From: Sphaerosporella brunnea
Lineage: Eukaryota; Ascomycota; Pezizomycetes; Pezizales; Pyronemataceae
NCBI GenBank assembly: GCA_008704415.1
Contig: VXIS01000327.1
Coordinates: 1 to 53,971 of the forward strand
Length of the DNA: 53,971 nt
Reading direction: 5' to 3'
Both the position numbers and the translations under genes were made by a program. Below are positions 30,620 to 40,444 of this stretch, in pieces. Every line of letters starts with the position of its first letter. Position 1 is the stretch's first letter. The notes beneath the pieces were generated by a model, which was given only the letters and a program-made list of their open reading frames with translations, was not told the DNA's origin and made no database searches.

Positions 30620-31090
30620 TCATAGCGGGCGGTGGCCAAAACCAGCTTCATCATCTACCTCTTTATCTGCGTGGTCAGCTAGTTGCTGCGCTAGCTTAAG
30701 ACGAAACTCCTTATCGGAAAGCATCCGTTTAACACTGCCAGACTTGTAGAACTTGCGATGATGCCTGGAAAACAACAGGAACGCATTGATAATCGCAATA
30801 TCAAAAAGAAAGAATAGCAATGGAGGCCAATTGCGGCGCGTAATTGGCTGCGCAAAGTATGTCGCACGGTGCTGGTCGGAAAGATCGACTCCAACTTTGC
30901 CGCGATTGTAGTCGTTGACAGCACATGGACTCCCCGCATTCGCACTGTACCAGTCCAGACTCGGTAGAACCCACGCTACCAGTCTTTCTCTTGCGCAAAA
31001 CTGGCATACTGGAGGTAGTGGATTGTGGTGGCAGTGGGTGGCAAACGTTGTGAATAACCGTTGGTTCTATAACGATCAATTTGCTGAAAA
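30620..31090 (-). pseudogene. piggyBac-like transposase C-terminal fragment
   Basis: On the minus strand the frame reads CAVNDYNRGKVGVDLSDQHR, TYFAQPITRRNWPPLLFFLF and DIAIINAFLLF, the typical DYNxxMxGVDxxDQ, RRxWxPLxxxLLDxAxxNAxxL block of piggyBac transposases (DDE_Tnp_1_7). SDKEFRLKLAQQLADHAD follows, and a stop at 30620. The last catalytic Asp of the family falls in this block (GVDLSDQ). Upstream of about 30960 the reading loses frame, and VVHNV-like and RKRK words near 31040 are the only traces. It is a truncated relic. Confidence 0.8.
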
Positions 31091-31099
31091 GCGGCGCAC

Positions 31100-31580
31100 C
31101 AGAGGATTCTCCAGAACCAAAAATCAAGTCCATCGCACCAAATCTAAGCAAGTTAGGGACTGAAAGCGGTCCTGAACCCCCGAGCCGGGCCTCAACTTAC
31201 AGTGGCAACGGCGTTACGCGATGGAAATGGCGTTCATATACTAGCGCTGGAGTCTCGACCCGCGAGGAGGATATATTTGGCAGAAGGGCGGCGGTGCGAA
31301 CGGGGCTTTGGATCAAGTGGCGGCGTTGTGGTTGGGAACTTGGGGTGTCAGACTCACGGCCCATCACCAAGACCTGAGGTTGAACTATCCAATGAAATGC
31401 ACGCGCTCGTATCCCTAGATCACTCTCTTTTCGCCCTAGGCATTATCCTGTAGTTTCAACCTTGCAGGGTATAAGTGCCTGTACCACAGATCCTGTCTTC
31501 ATGTTGTTTGGTATGTCGCGACGATGGAAAATCCCCGTGTAAAAACAGCGCACACCGGACAGTGTATTCGAATTCAAACA
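31100..31580. other. Spacer, nothing recognised
   Basis: No motif, repeat or coherent frame seen. Confidence 0.35.
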
Positions 31581-31582
31581 AT

Positions 31583-32798
31583 CTAAACGCTAAAGAGTCG
31601 GCGAGCATCGCCGGGTGTGATCTGAACGCTGGTCTCGCAATTTTTACCACCCTTAGCCCACATGGACATCGTCGCCCCACTGACGATTCCCGGCAAAGTG
31701 ATGACAGCGACCCAAACGCTGACGGAGACGGTGGCAACGAACACGATTCCGACGACGGTGACACCGAACGCCATCACGCTTACGAATGTGATATTCACCA
31801 CCACCGTCATCGTAACTGTTCGCATCCACGGCGCTCTCCACTTCCGAGCAATGTGGGCACGAATCTGATAAGCCTCTTCGACGTTGTCCACCCGCTCGTC
31901 CAGATCCAGCTCATACATGCGCTCGGTAGGAGCATCACGCGGGAACAGGTCGTCATGACGCATCGCGAGCTCGAGGTGCACAAAAGCTCCACGGAGTGGC
32001 AGTCCAACAGTGGAAAGGAGTGGCTGCAAACAATCAGCGGACGAGACCAAGTCTGTTGTTGGTAGGGGTGGTCGTTACTATTCGGCCAGGCGGTGCAATC
32101 GCAACGAGATTGTCGGAGCCGCGACGCCAGAGCTCTATGGACCCGTGAAGCTGATGGAATGGGGGAATGATAGTGGCGCCGCTGGCGATTCGAGCTTGCA
32201 GATCGGCGTCCGGCTTGTCGATAATGTCGCCAGTGTAGAGTTGTGCACGGTTCGGGGCGCCACGACGGGGCACGAGGCCTCGCCGCGCCCCGGCCACCCC
32301 GTCGGAACCCCGGTCCTCCTGATGCTCCCGATACACCCCGCCGCGGTTATGCCCCGTCACACCCCGATGACCCCGTCGCGCCCCGGTGCACCCCGCCCTG
32401 CCCCGGCCCACCTCGTCGCACCCCGTCCGCCCGCGCCCCGACCCGTCGTCCCGTGCACAGCTCTAGTCGCCAGGCGACTGAGGCTCCGAGTCATCTGGGT
32501 TTCCCAGAGCCTGAGACGTTCCACGAACTGTAGAAGCCGCGGCCTGTGGCTGTCGTGCACCGGCAAAATTAAGTTCGATGAGAGCCACCAGTCTTACATC
32601 ACCCTCTTCAATGTTTCCCGTTGTGCCATCTAGCCACAGCCTGGCATCGGCCTGTGGCTTCCTGTACGTCTCACTCCAACCAACCTCGACCACAAATGTC
32701 GGATTAAAGACATTCTTTGGACCCACCGCATAGTCTGCCACTTCGGTGCTATGGTTATATTCATTTCGGAAAAAGCACAGGTTGGAATGCGACTTCAC
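31583..32798 (-). pseudogene. Unrecognised gene: nuclease-fold-like N-terminus, C-terminal membrane segments, split by MITE
   Basis: From 32798 the minus strand reads YAVGPKNVFNPTFVVEVGWS and VRLVALIELNF, a pattern seen in PD-(D/E)XK-like proteins (PTxxxEVGxSE...xxVxLIxI). That likeness is weak. DSEPQSPGD is then interrupted at the GTCGCCAG target site by a 230-bp MITE and continues in the same frame as IIDKPDADLQARIASGATII, PPFHQLHGSIELWRRGSDN and VAIAPPGRIVTTTPTNN. A one-base frameshift near 32045 leads to FVHLELAMRHDDLFPRDAP, RVDNVEEAYQIRAHIARKW and a hydrophobic stretch with two or three membrane segments (VTMTVVVNITFVSVMAF onward). The seamless frame across the insertion shows a real gene before the MITE arrived. 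The function is unknown. Confidence 0.55.
32236..32465. mobile_element. GC-rich hAT MITE family 3, copy a (230 bp)
   Basis: Ends TAGAGTTGTGCAC and GTGCACAGCTCTA are inverted repeats, with one mismatch. GTCGCCAG occurs at 32226-32233 and 32466-32473, an 8-bp duplication, with two extra bases (TG) between the left copy and the terminus. The interior is extremely GC-rich (CCCCGCCGCGG, CCCCGTCGCGCCCCGG). It is nearly the same as the element at 35087. Confidence 0.85.
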
Positions 32799-33169
32799 TC
32801 TCAGACGCTTGGCGTCTTCCGGGGAAAGGACGTGAAAGATTGCAGAGCTGAAGAACCCGATGCCCGCCTATTTTTGAAGGACGGACGGGATTTCACTAAG
32901 TGCAAGCTTTGTGCGCGCGTTGTATTCGAACCTCGCACCATGTTAGTGCGTGATCAAGCTGTGCAGAGCGCGATCTTCTCACCTAAAAGCCTTGCACGAT
33001 TGACGGCAGGCGGTTTCAACCGCCGCGAGACACTCGGGGTGAGGATGTTGGAGCACCAGCAGCGAAGCACGGTATTGTTGAGCGTGTAGCTAGCTGGTCT
33101 CCGACGTGGGTAAGGATAGTTACCCTGCGCTAAGCTCAAAGCTGGGAGGTGCGGGAGGGTTGTGGGGAG

Positions 33170-33275
33170 TCATCTGCGTACTCGTTGTGCTCGATGCAGT
33201 GGTACATATGGTGAGCCTGTTCGTTGGTCAGCGCACCACGCACCTGAAATTGGTTGCTTTCACCTGTCGGATGGT
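33170..33275 (-). pseudogene. CDIC-family copy 3, exon 1 deleted
   Basis: Exon 2 reads AHHMYHCIEHNEYADD from 33216 downward, after a 47-base intron (33217-33263, GTGAAA...AACAG). Exon 1 is reduced to its first and last few codons (ATCCGACA joined to the donor site), which suggests a deletion between short CCGACA/GCGACA words. The 5' flank (TGACTACC...GGGCTGCGTTGGGCT on the plus strand) is shared with the copy at 41.68 kb. Confidence 0.6.
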
Positions 33276-33304
33276 GACTACCTTGATATGGGCTGCGTTG
33301 GGCT

Positions 33305-33550
33305 CATGAAAAACCAAGCCCGGCCGTTGAACTCGCAGCCCCGCCGGCTGGCTGTGGGCTGCATGGACATCATTGTTGCTTCACTGATTATCACTCTGTA
33401 CCAATTCCCGACTTTTACACACAAAGACGCAGCCGATCACCAGCCAGCCAGGGCTTCGTAGCCTGGCCGATCAAACCACGAGCCCACCCGGCCCACTTTG
33501 GCAGCCGGGCTGACAGCCCGGGCCTTTTGGCACGGCTATTGAGAAAACTG
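33305..33550 (+). repeat. Repeat shared with 41.84-41.99 kb; right end hAT-like
   Basis: AAACCAAGCCCGGCCGTTGA, ATGGACATCATTGTTGCTTC and AAAGACGCAGCCGA match 41836-41995 closely. The right end, TATTGAGAAAACTG at 33550, is an inverted counterpart of the CAGTGTTCTCAA terminus of the MITE at 939. The left end of the same element is not visible, so it is probably truncated by the CDIC sequence. Confidence 0.5.
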
Positions 33551-33559
33551 TGTACATTG

Positions 33560-35078
33560 TGACTGGACCTCGCACCCAGCTTCCTCCAGCGGTTTGATCT
33601 GCCTGGTGGCGCTGCCCCTGTGTGCCGTCAATGGATAATCGAGTCAGACGCAGGTTGTTGGTTGGGGCAATTTAACATTCTTCTTGCAGTAGGAAAGACA
33701 TGATAGTTATGCTTGTTTGAACGGTGCGAGATTGCACGGCTCGACCCTGAAAGCTGTTTGATCTTTCACGGCGGCGCGGTCATCTAGGAAAGTCTTTTAT
33801 TCCATTGCCAGCGGTTTTCCAGAATGTGATCTGATTGCGGCCGGCCGGGTCCCTTTGATATCGCCGTGATCTCATCTAGGGTTGATGCGGCTGACATGCA
33901 CCAGATTTGGTGAAGCCTGGATACGCGATGATCGTGATCCTGAAGCTCAGCCCGCATCATGTGCATTGATCTGCAGAGCATCAAAGTCTTGGTCTGGGGC
34001 AACCAATTATACGGTAAGTGGATGTCTGGTCCCCTGCATGAAGGTGCATTGATTTGGATGCTACAGTTGCAGCTGCTCACGTACAAATGATCGCTGCTCC
34101 GTTCCGCCGTCGCGTAGCATCCGGCCGCCTCACGAACCCGCTCAAATACCCGCTGTTCCAAAGCGACTCAATAGAGTGGTTTTCGAGCTTCCGGAAAATG
34201 CCAATAACCCGACTTTCTGGTCGTTGCAGATATGCGAGTCGTAATTTCGGTAACTTGAAGCATGCGATTTGTTATATTATCCTGCTCCAAGGAACAATTA
34301 TCTTGGACTCAGCTTCAACATACGGCGTTCGAAATTCTATCGTCAAGCAAGAATCCAAATCCCATCCGAAAGATCTCTGGAAATACGAGCACTCATGTCC
34401 CAGCTGGAGTCGGGAAAGTGTCCAAGGCACTTTTCTCTGTGTTCCCGGCAGCGTGGTGCAGTGATCAATTACATCAGTACGTCGGTCTGGGGTGCAGCGC
34501 GCAACAATGTGCCGTTTGTTAAGACAAAGTCGTATTATCGCCGGCCAACATGGCACTGTCGCCGTTCGTTGCTACGCCAGGGGAGATAGGTACATATTCG
34601 GTCGGCGCGGCTACTCCCATGCAGTGTGTGGAGCCATAGCCGCATCATTGGGAGGCTTGCTGTCCTGCGTGAGCAAGCCGATAGATCGCCCAGTTCTATA
34701 GGAGCAGAACGCCAATAGAAACACCCCTTCCCGTCACTGTTGTTCAAATTCTCCAGGGGACAGTGACACATGGGTTACTGTTTCACGGACGAATACCCCG
34801 TAATGACCGGTGATATACCATCGTCAACACCAAGCACAGTAGACACATGGACGTGCGAGCGAAGGTTGTTGACGCCCGTGGAGGCCAAGCAGTACCATTT
34901 AAATTGCCAACATCGTCCTAGAATATACGCAACTGCCGCCATCTCGCCAACAGCAATCGTCTGGCCCTGCGGACTTTTTTCCGTCACTACGCCGGATCCA
35001 AGGCGCAGAGTCGCACCGATACCCGGGTGTGCCCACCGCAAACCACTCGTCCTCAAAGAAAAAGACACGAATTTCTAA
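33560..35078. other. No supported gene
   Basis: A 125-codon minus-strand frame (34161-33784) and two ~95-codon frames (34262-34522 plus; 35068-34775 minus) exist but show no family motif or intron structure. They cannot be separated from chance. Confidence 0.35.
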
Positions 35079-35086
35079 GTCGTGTC

Positions 35087-35324
35087 TAGAGCTGTGCACC
35101 GGTCGGGGCGCCGCGACGGGGCACGAGGCTCGACGAGGCGCAGAAAGCCTCGCCGCGCCCCGGCCAACCCGTACGAACCCCGGTCCTCCCGATGCTCCCG
35201 ATACACCCCGCCGCGGTTATGCCCTGTCACACCCCGATGACGCCGCCCGACCCCGATCACCCCGTCGAGCCCCGGTGCACCCCGCCCGCCCGCGCCCCGA
35301 CCCGTCGCTCCGTGCACAGCTCTA
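35087..35324. mobile_element. GC-rich hAT MITE family 3, copy b (238 bp, perfect target duplication)
   Basis: Termini TAGAGCTGTGCAC and GTGCACAGCTCTA are perfect inverted repeats. GTCGTGTC flanks both sides (35079-35086, 35325-35332), a perfect 8-bp duplication. The interior matches copy a (GATGCTCCCGATACACCCCG). It sits at the very end of the minus-strand gene that follows on the right. Confidence 0.92.
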
Positions 35325-35812
35325 GTCGTGTCTTGTTTGAGAAGGAGATGCAGCAACTCCATCTGCTCGTCGGACACTGTTGATATCGTCAGCACCCCAC
35401 CATTGCAGACGCGATGGGTACTTACTGTTGCACATCCGCTTCTTCAGAAGTTGCTGCTTAGTTATATCTGGCAACACATGATACGCCTGTGGGGTCACGC
35501 CCCAATAGTGGTGGACGCTCCACCTCATCATCTCTTCTTCGATCGGGTCCCGGGCGTATTTGATCGCGACTCGAAGGTCGTCGGCCGTCACCTCGTGCGC
35601 AACCACATTTCTTCTGATACGTGCACACTCGAGTGTGTAGATGCAATCGATGAGGTCTTCCATGGACATCGCAGCACGCCATTGAACCCGATCCTGCGAA
35701 ACTTAACCACCTCGAGCTTCTGGAATAAGGCGGCAATTTGCTTCTGTTGCTTTTCGCGATCACCCAGGGCGACTGCTTCGCCGCCACCGGGCCACAAGAA
35801 GAGAAGTTACGC
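35325..35812 (-). pseudogene. Unrecognised two-exon (or more) gene, MITE at its stop codon
   Basis: From about 35812 the minus strand reads REKQQKQIAALFQKLEVVKF and RRIGFNGVLR. A one-base shift near 35667 leads to MSMEDLIDCIYTLECARIR, TADDLRVAIKYARDPIEEEM, SVHHYWGVTPQAYHVLPDI and QQLLKKRMCN. A 49-base intron with textbook signals (GTAAGT, GCTGAC, AACAG; about 35380-35428) then joins SDEQMELLHLLLKQD in phase. The MITE begins two codons later. In the uninterrupted sequence the frame would end KQDTT and TAG just past the insertion site. The helical N-terminus and EEEMMRW...HHYWG block are not known to me. Confidence 0.5.
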
Positions 35813-35829
35813 CGACCGTTGAGTACTCC

Positions 35830-36660
35830 GCTACTCGCAATTGCTGTTTATACCGCGTTTTCAGTTAGACACTGTTGTCACTAAAGTGGTGGAAGCCATA
35901 CTGGTAACCAAGCTGGCAAGGCGGTTGCGCCCGCCGGCAATTGATGCAGCTTGCTGACGCCGGCGGCCGCTGCAACAACTGTTCTCCGGAGCGCGCCGCA
36001 GCTGGTAAAACTACTCAGTTGCAGAGGCATGTGTGACGGGGGTGCTGTGTTGCGGTGGTGAGGGGGGGGGGGGGGGCGGAACAGTGGCGAGTCGCATCTT
36101 TACAAGTTGGTGTGTGGGAGAGCGGGGTTGAGCGGAAGTTGGTTGTCGTTAACAAAGTGGTCAGGGATCACATCATAGCTTCTCACTCGCTGGGTAAAGA
36201 AAGAGGGCGTTGCAGTACTCGCCCCGCTCGCCAGACTTTCGTTCAATGTTGCAGGCCACCAGCGATGGTAATATCAATTTGACCCTCTCGAGCAGCGTCT
36301 CAGGGGATGCCTGTGGCCCCAACTGGAAGCGATTGATATGGCATCACGGTGCTGTGTTGTCGGTGTCACGCAGTTACAAAGAAACCGACGCGGTGTTTTC
36401 TACGGCGACATCGCCCAACGCGGCCATCAATCTCGCCGGTGATGACCGAACGCCCGCGCATTTCAGGTACCCCAACGTAAGCCAGCTTTAACCCAAGGAT
36501 GGTGGCGAACTATTGATAACGTCATGCCGGTGTCTGGTATCGTTTTGCAACCATACCTCAAGATACACCACGCTCATGCACGTTTGCGTGACCGGTATGC
36601 GACCTGCGGCAGCATTTCGTCGTGCGAGGTCTCACAGACAGCGGGAATTGAGATAGACCA
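35830..36660. other. No supported gene; 15-base G run
   Basis: A run of 15 G at 36062-36076 stands out. Frames around it are low in information. Confidence 0.4.
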
Positions 36661-36663
36661 ATG

Positions 36664-36954
36664 CTATGCCAAGAAACCGCGCAAAAGGAGGTCTTTCACC
36701 CAGCACCGCCACGCAGAGGTCTCCAAGAGCCTGTATCGCTTCTTGGTAACAAGGTCTCCACATTGGCAGAAAAGGCACTCAGCCGGGACACTTGTGGCTG
36801 GTATAGAGAGATAGTAGTGAGCATTCAGTAAGTATACCCAGTTCCCAGATAACGTTTTCATGTCAGCAGTGTGCTCAGCCGAAGGCAGTGCATCCGTGTG
36901 CCATAGCTGTGCTGGGGATGGTGCCCTCGCTCGAAGGTTTCTATTTCTTTTCAC
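36664..36954 (-). pseudogene. hAT transposase dimerisation-domain fragment
   Basis: The minus-strand frame contains YYLSIPATSVPAECLFCQCG and DLVTKKRYRLLETSAWRCWV, matching DYLxIPASSVPSERLFSxxGxIxTKxRNRL of the hAT C-terminus. The first ~45 codons (ARAPSPAQLWHTDALPSAEH) are not family-like, so the fragment is truncated on its N-terminal side. FS is replaced by FC. The stop is at 36664. Confidence 0.75.
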
Positions 36955-37032
36955 TATTTCTTTTCATTCTGCAACACTCGCTATGATTATCATTCACATC
37001 AACCCTCCCCATCAGAACCCCTCATCATGCTG

Positions 37033-37095
37033 AAAACTCGAGCTGGCGCGAGCCGATCCTCCGCCCTCAGCTCGAGCTAGCTCGGCTCGTGTTGC
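37033..37095 (+). repeat. GAGCT-rich inverted words
   Basis: CTCGAGCTGGCGCGAGCC, CAGCTCGAGCTAGCTCGGCTC: the same kind of repeat as at 20.94, 26.40 and 27.17 kb. Confidence 0.45.
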
Positions 37096-37099
37096 TAGC

Positions 37100-37585
37100 T
37101 CAGACTATCATGGTCATCACGATCCGTCGCTCCCGCAGGGCAGCGGGCTGCCTGCCAGAGAATCAACTCACCCACTCAGCATCGTTCTAAATGATGCGTG
37201 ACAGCCTCCCATTGGCACCTCCCTCGACAATCTCCGCCTCCTCTGTCGCTGCATACTTTTGATATCACAAGCTTTTTGTGGGAATCGCACGCTGCCAGGC
37301 ATGCCAACCAACCAGCTCACGCAAGCAGACCCGGTCAACCAGCGATATTGTGTGTACGACTCACCATCATCAATTGCAGTAGCCCCCGCAGCGCCTGCCC
37401 TGATAATGGGCCGAAAGCAATATGGTGCAGGCGGCTTGGCACCAGCAATTCCGCGGACTGCGTTGGTGGAGATGTTGACGATAATAAATGGAGTGGTTTT
37501 GAATCGTGAGTCTCTTGGAGAACCCTTCTTTGTGCGTGTTGAGATATGCAGGATGGATAGTTTATCACTCTATGGGGATCCGAGT
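37100..37585. other. No supported gene
   Basis: Overlapping frames of 60-120 codons without motifs. The duplicated VATP upstream region begins near 37590. Confidence 0.35.
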
Positions 37586-37609
37586 ATGAACGGGTGTAAC
37601 AAGATAGAA

Positions 37610-37635
37610 CTAGGGTTTCTGTAGAGATACCCTAG
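37610..37635. promoter_or_regulatory. Palindrome upstream of VATP copy 2
   Basis: CTAGGGTTTCT-GTAG-AGATACCCTAG differs from the palindrome at 23384 by one arm base and the loop orientation. It lies 180 bases before the ATG, within about 230 bases of upstream sequence shared by both copies (GTTCTGCCTC...AAGCGCCAG). Confidence 0.5.
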
Positions 37636-37815
37636 GGTTAGATGTAAGCTAGCTAGATTTCGTTCTGCCTCTTAAAAGGCAGAACCAAGCGCCAGGCTCC
37701 GTACCTCGCAATCATACAGCAACAGCAACAGCTATCGATAGCGACTCCGTCTATAGCTTGAAAAACCTCGTCTGGCCTCGCTTCTTTCTGTCCATCTCCC
37801 CTTCCTCTTCACATC

Positions 37816-38585
37816 ATGGCCTCATCCATTCACAGCTCACTTCAGGGACGCGCTCCTGCGGCTGCTGCTCCTGACGCCGAAGTTGCGACTCCGAGTGCTG
37901 ACGCTGGTGACGCTGATGTTGCGAGTCCCACTGCTGACGCTCCTGGTGCTGCGGTTGCGACTCCCGCTTCTGCTGTTGAAACCACTGACGCCACCGGTAT
38001 CTCACTAACTGTTCCACTCTACCGAGCGTTGCCTGACAACCAAACAACAGTGACCTCAATTGCAGTTGCGACTCCCTCTGTGGACACTACTGGAGCCGCT
38101 GTTGCGACTTCCGCTTCCGACGTTGAAGCCACTGGTATCTAACTACCTCTTCCACTCTACCGAGCCTTACCTGACAACCAACCAATAGTTCTCTCGCCGC
38201 CCACAATTCCAGCGTCTGATGTCAAGAAAGGCAAGCGCAAGCGCCAGCGCAAGCGCAAGGTGAACCCCCAGACCCCAACAACCAAGAGTATTCGCTCTGA
38301 CAGCATCAGCAGATGCCGATCGAAAATGGAAATCCTCGCAAGGTCCCAAAGCTGAACAGCGAAACCAGTGCTTCCAACCGTGTGTGCCTCGCTGTGGGAA
38401 ACACCACGTCCATTCAAGTTGATGTGCGCGAGAATAAAGTCATGGACATTGCCTTGAATGTCAGCCCCAATGGTACTGTTTCGCGAGTTATCTTCTCATT
38501 TGGTGTATCGATCGCTGAGGGCATTCTCAGCGTGTTTCGTCTTGTCTTGTGGAAATTTCTGTGGGTGTTCATTCTGGCTACTTGA
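37816..38585 (+). CDS. VATP-family protein, intact four-exon copy (202 aa)
   Basis: Four exons: 37816-37996, 38051-38134, 38189-38259 and 38313-38585. The introns are 54, 54 and 53 bases, each with GT, CTGAC-like branch point and AG. Splicing keeps one frame from ATG to TGA (609 bases, 202 residues). Exons 1-2 encode Ala/Thr/Asp repeats (VATPSADAG, VATPASAVE, VATPSVDTTG, VATSASDVE). Exon 3 adds SPPTIPASDVKKGKRKRQRK, a strong nuclear-localisation-like basic run. Exon 4 reads KVPKLNSETSASNRVCLAVG, NTTSIQVDVRENKVMDIALN and PNGTVSRVIFSFG, a pattern of alternating strands, then a hydrophobic end (VLWKFLWVFILAT). Introns 1 and 2 are near-identical, so an exon-plus-intron unit was duplicated in tandem. 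A decayed paralogue lies at 22.3-23.2 kb. The role is unknown. The C-terminal hydrophobic stretch could also be a tail anchor or a misread end. Confidence 0.6.
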
Positions 38586-38799
38586 TAAATACATCGCGTC
38601 GGTATACCTTTCGCCGTTTTAGTGCAAATATATATAGTACAGCCGGCCTAGAACCAGCAGTTCGGCGGGCTCTCTAACTGCCATTCCCGAACTGCATCGC
38701 CAAAGCTCAACTAGAAAAGGAGCGAAGAATTGTCGCGATCAGCCCCTGGCTTTACGACATCATACAGCGCACATCCGCAGAAACGTCACCCACACCAAG

Positions 38800-39034
38800 C
38801 ATCAAGATCACATTGCCCGGTAGAACGAAAACTGGCAGCCAAATGGGTGCTATATCCAATGGATCGGTCAAACAAGATTTCTCACAGGTAGAGAAAAGCA
38901 GTGGAGGCTGGCTTCTTCCCACAAGACTTGCAAAAGCCCCAAATGGCCCGTATCTACGCAATGCCGGTCTCGGTGAGACCGATAGGTGTTGGCGGTGCAC
39001 CAGTGAAGCAGTCCCAATGCGTACCACTTCTTGA
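38800..39034 (+). pseudogene. LINE C-terminal zinc-region fragment
   Basis: RLAKAPNGPYLRNAGLGETD followed by RCWRC aligns with KAPTAPYL...RPVDDRCWFC of the LINE at 7.2-8.4 kb. Only this end is left; the frame closes at 39034. Weak but specific match. Confidence 0.5.
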
Positions 39035-39039
39035 ACCTC

Positions 39040-39408
39040 TGCGTGGGGTGGAAAAATAAACGTCGAGTTCTTTGGAAGAGGGCGAAAGAGGGAACAAAGC
39101 AGAGCGTACAGAGGTCATAGCCTGCGACGTCCACCTCCGCTCTGCGGGGAGATGATAGGTGTACAAAGGCTGCACTCAATGTCCTAAGCGCTACTAACTT
39201 TGGGGCCTGACACTGCAAGGGCATCCAGCCGATGCAGGAATCATGCGCTCTGGGGAATGGAGCACAGCCACACAGAAACACTGGTTGTGGTGTTGGGAGC
39301 CGTGCCATATAAGTCGCGCTTTTACCGCCGAGGTGTGTTGCAATAATAACGGCCGCGCCGGGGGCAGCTGGGTACTTCTGCACAAGGAAGCGTTTCCTAG
39401 CTTCAAAG
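39040..39408. other. Spacer, nothing recognised
   Basis: No convincing frame. It ends in CTTCAAAG, the probable left target site of the next MITE. Confidence 0.4.
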
Positions 39409-39909
39409 CAGGGCAACCAATCGACCGGCCAGTCCGGCTTTCGGCGCGGTCGGAACCCGTTTGAATTGAATGCGCTTTTCAAATCGAGGTCCGTTTGGAC
39501 CATGCATTTTGGACCGAGATCCAGGTGCCAACGGGCGCCGGATGGGCTGCGTGACATGCAAGCGCCCACCGGTCCCGCCAGGCACCTGAACTATCTATCA
39601 TGTTTAAAGAACACAACGACCTCAAGACGAGGTCAGCATTGGACCAAACAATCTACAATTGCTCTCCCCAACTAGCACCACTTTGATATCTATCCTCAAA
39701 TGCCGGAGTTTTGATAACTTGGTGCGCTGGGAGGTTGCCCCACTACTAACTGGAAGGACATCGCCGAATAACCGGCACCCCCAGGCACCTATCCAGACTT
39801 GGAGGGGGTCGCCTGGAACCTATCCGCGGCGCCAGGTGCGCACTCCGGCCTGACCGACATTGTGGGTCCCCGTTTGCCCCACGGCCCGGCCCGTCTATTG
39901 GCAGCCCTG
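39409..39909 (+). mobile_element. hAT MITE family 1, copy e (501 bp)
   Basis: It begins CAGGGCAACCAATCGACCGG and ends GTCTATTGGCAGCCCTG. The left half matches copy b over about 200 bases (GGACCGAGATCCAGGTGCC). The flanks CTTCAAAG and TTCAAAAG resemble a degraded 8-bp duplication. Confidence 0.8.
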
Positions 39910-40020
39910 TTCAAAAGTCGTCCACCAATCTGTGGAGCTGGCCCCAATGCTCAACGGCTGCTGGCAGCCGTATGGTAGCCAACCGGGACGTTTAGTGACG
40001 TACTGGTTCGTACACGAAAC

Positions 40021-40193
40021 GTACTGGTTCGCGTACTCAATGTGCTCGATGCACAGGTACATATGGTTAGCCTGAATGTTTGTCAGTGTACCACCTCGCC
40101 GAGATTGATTGCTTTGACCATACTTCGTGCATTTCTTGCATTGTTCTTCTCGTGTCCAACCTGTGGACAGATATCGCAGTAGTTGTCTTACAT
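40021..40193 (-). pseudogene. CDIC-family copy 4
   Basis: Exon 1 (40193-40119) begins ATG but codon 2 is TAA, followed by DNYCDICPQVGHEKNNARN, so the Cys pair keeps the family spacing. The RHMRQ block has become RNARSM. A 47-base intron (40072-40118, GTCAAA...TTCAG) leads to exon 2 ANHMYLCIEHIEYANQY. The premature stop and changed His residues mark a pseudogene. Confidence 0.65.
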
Positions 40194-40344
40194 TGTTACC
40201 GTAATCGGCGGGGTGAAGGTGGATTGTGGTTCCACCGAAGAACTTGCCTCAAGGCCCCAATTGCTTCTCTTTGGGCCTCCTGGACCGGTAGGTTTGAAGT
40301 GGGGTATGTTGGAAGTGAGGTCGGTTGGAGCTGTCGTACCTAAT

Positions 40345-40440
40345 CCCATCTGCATTGTCGTTGTGCTCGATGCACAAGTACATGTGGTCAGCCTGTTCGT
40401 TGGTCAGCGCCGACGCATCTGAGATTGATTACTTTGACCT
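40345..40440 (-). pseudogene. CDIC-family copy 5, exon 2 start only
   Basis: A 46-base intron (40393-40438) ends in AACAG, followed by ADHMYLCIEHNDN. The intron is similar to that of copy 4 (CAAAGTAATCAATCTC/CAAAGCAATCAATCTC). Exon 1 is missing. Copies 4 and 5 are in tandem, about 320 bases apart. Confidence 0.55.
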
Positions 40441-40444
40441 ATCC

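Noticed and set aside
33784..34161. 125-codon minus-strand frame
   Set aside because: No motif, no homologous copy in the window and no intron or promoter context. It cannot be told from chance.
34775..35068. RNase H-like reading on the minus strand
   Set aside because: A few alternating hydrophobic blocks resemble RNase H strands, but none of the DGS, E or final D motifs is present.
36062..36076. G15 homopolymer as a functional element
   Set aside because: It may be real or a sequencing artefact. There is nothing around it to suggest a role.
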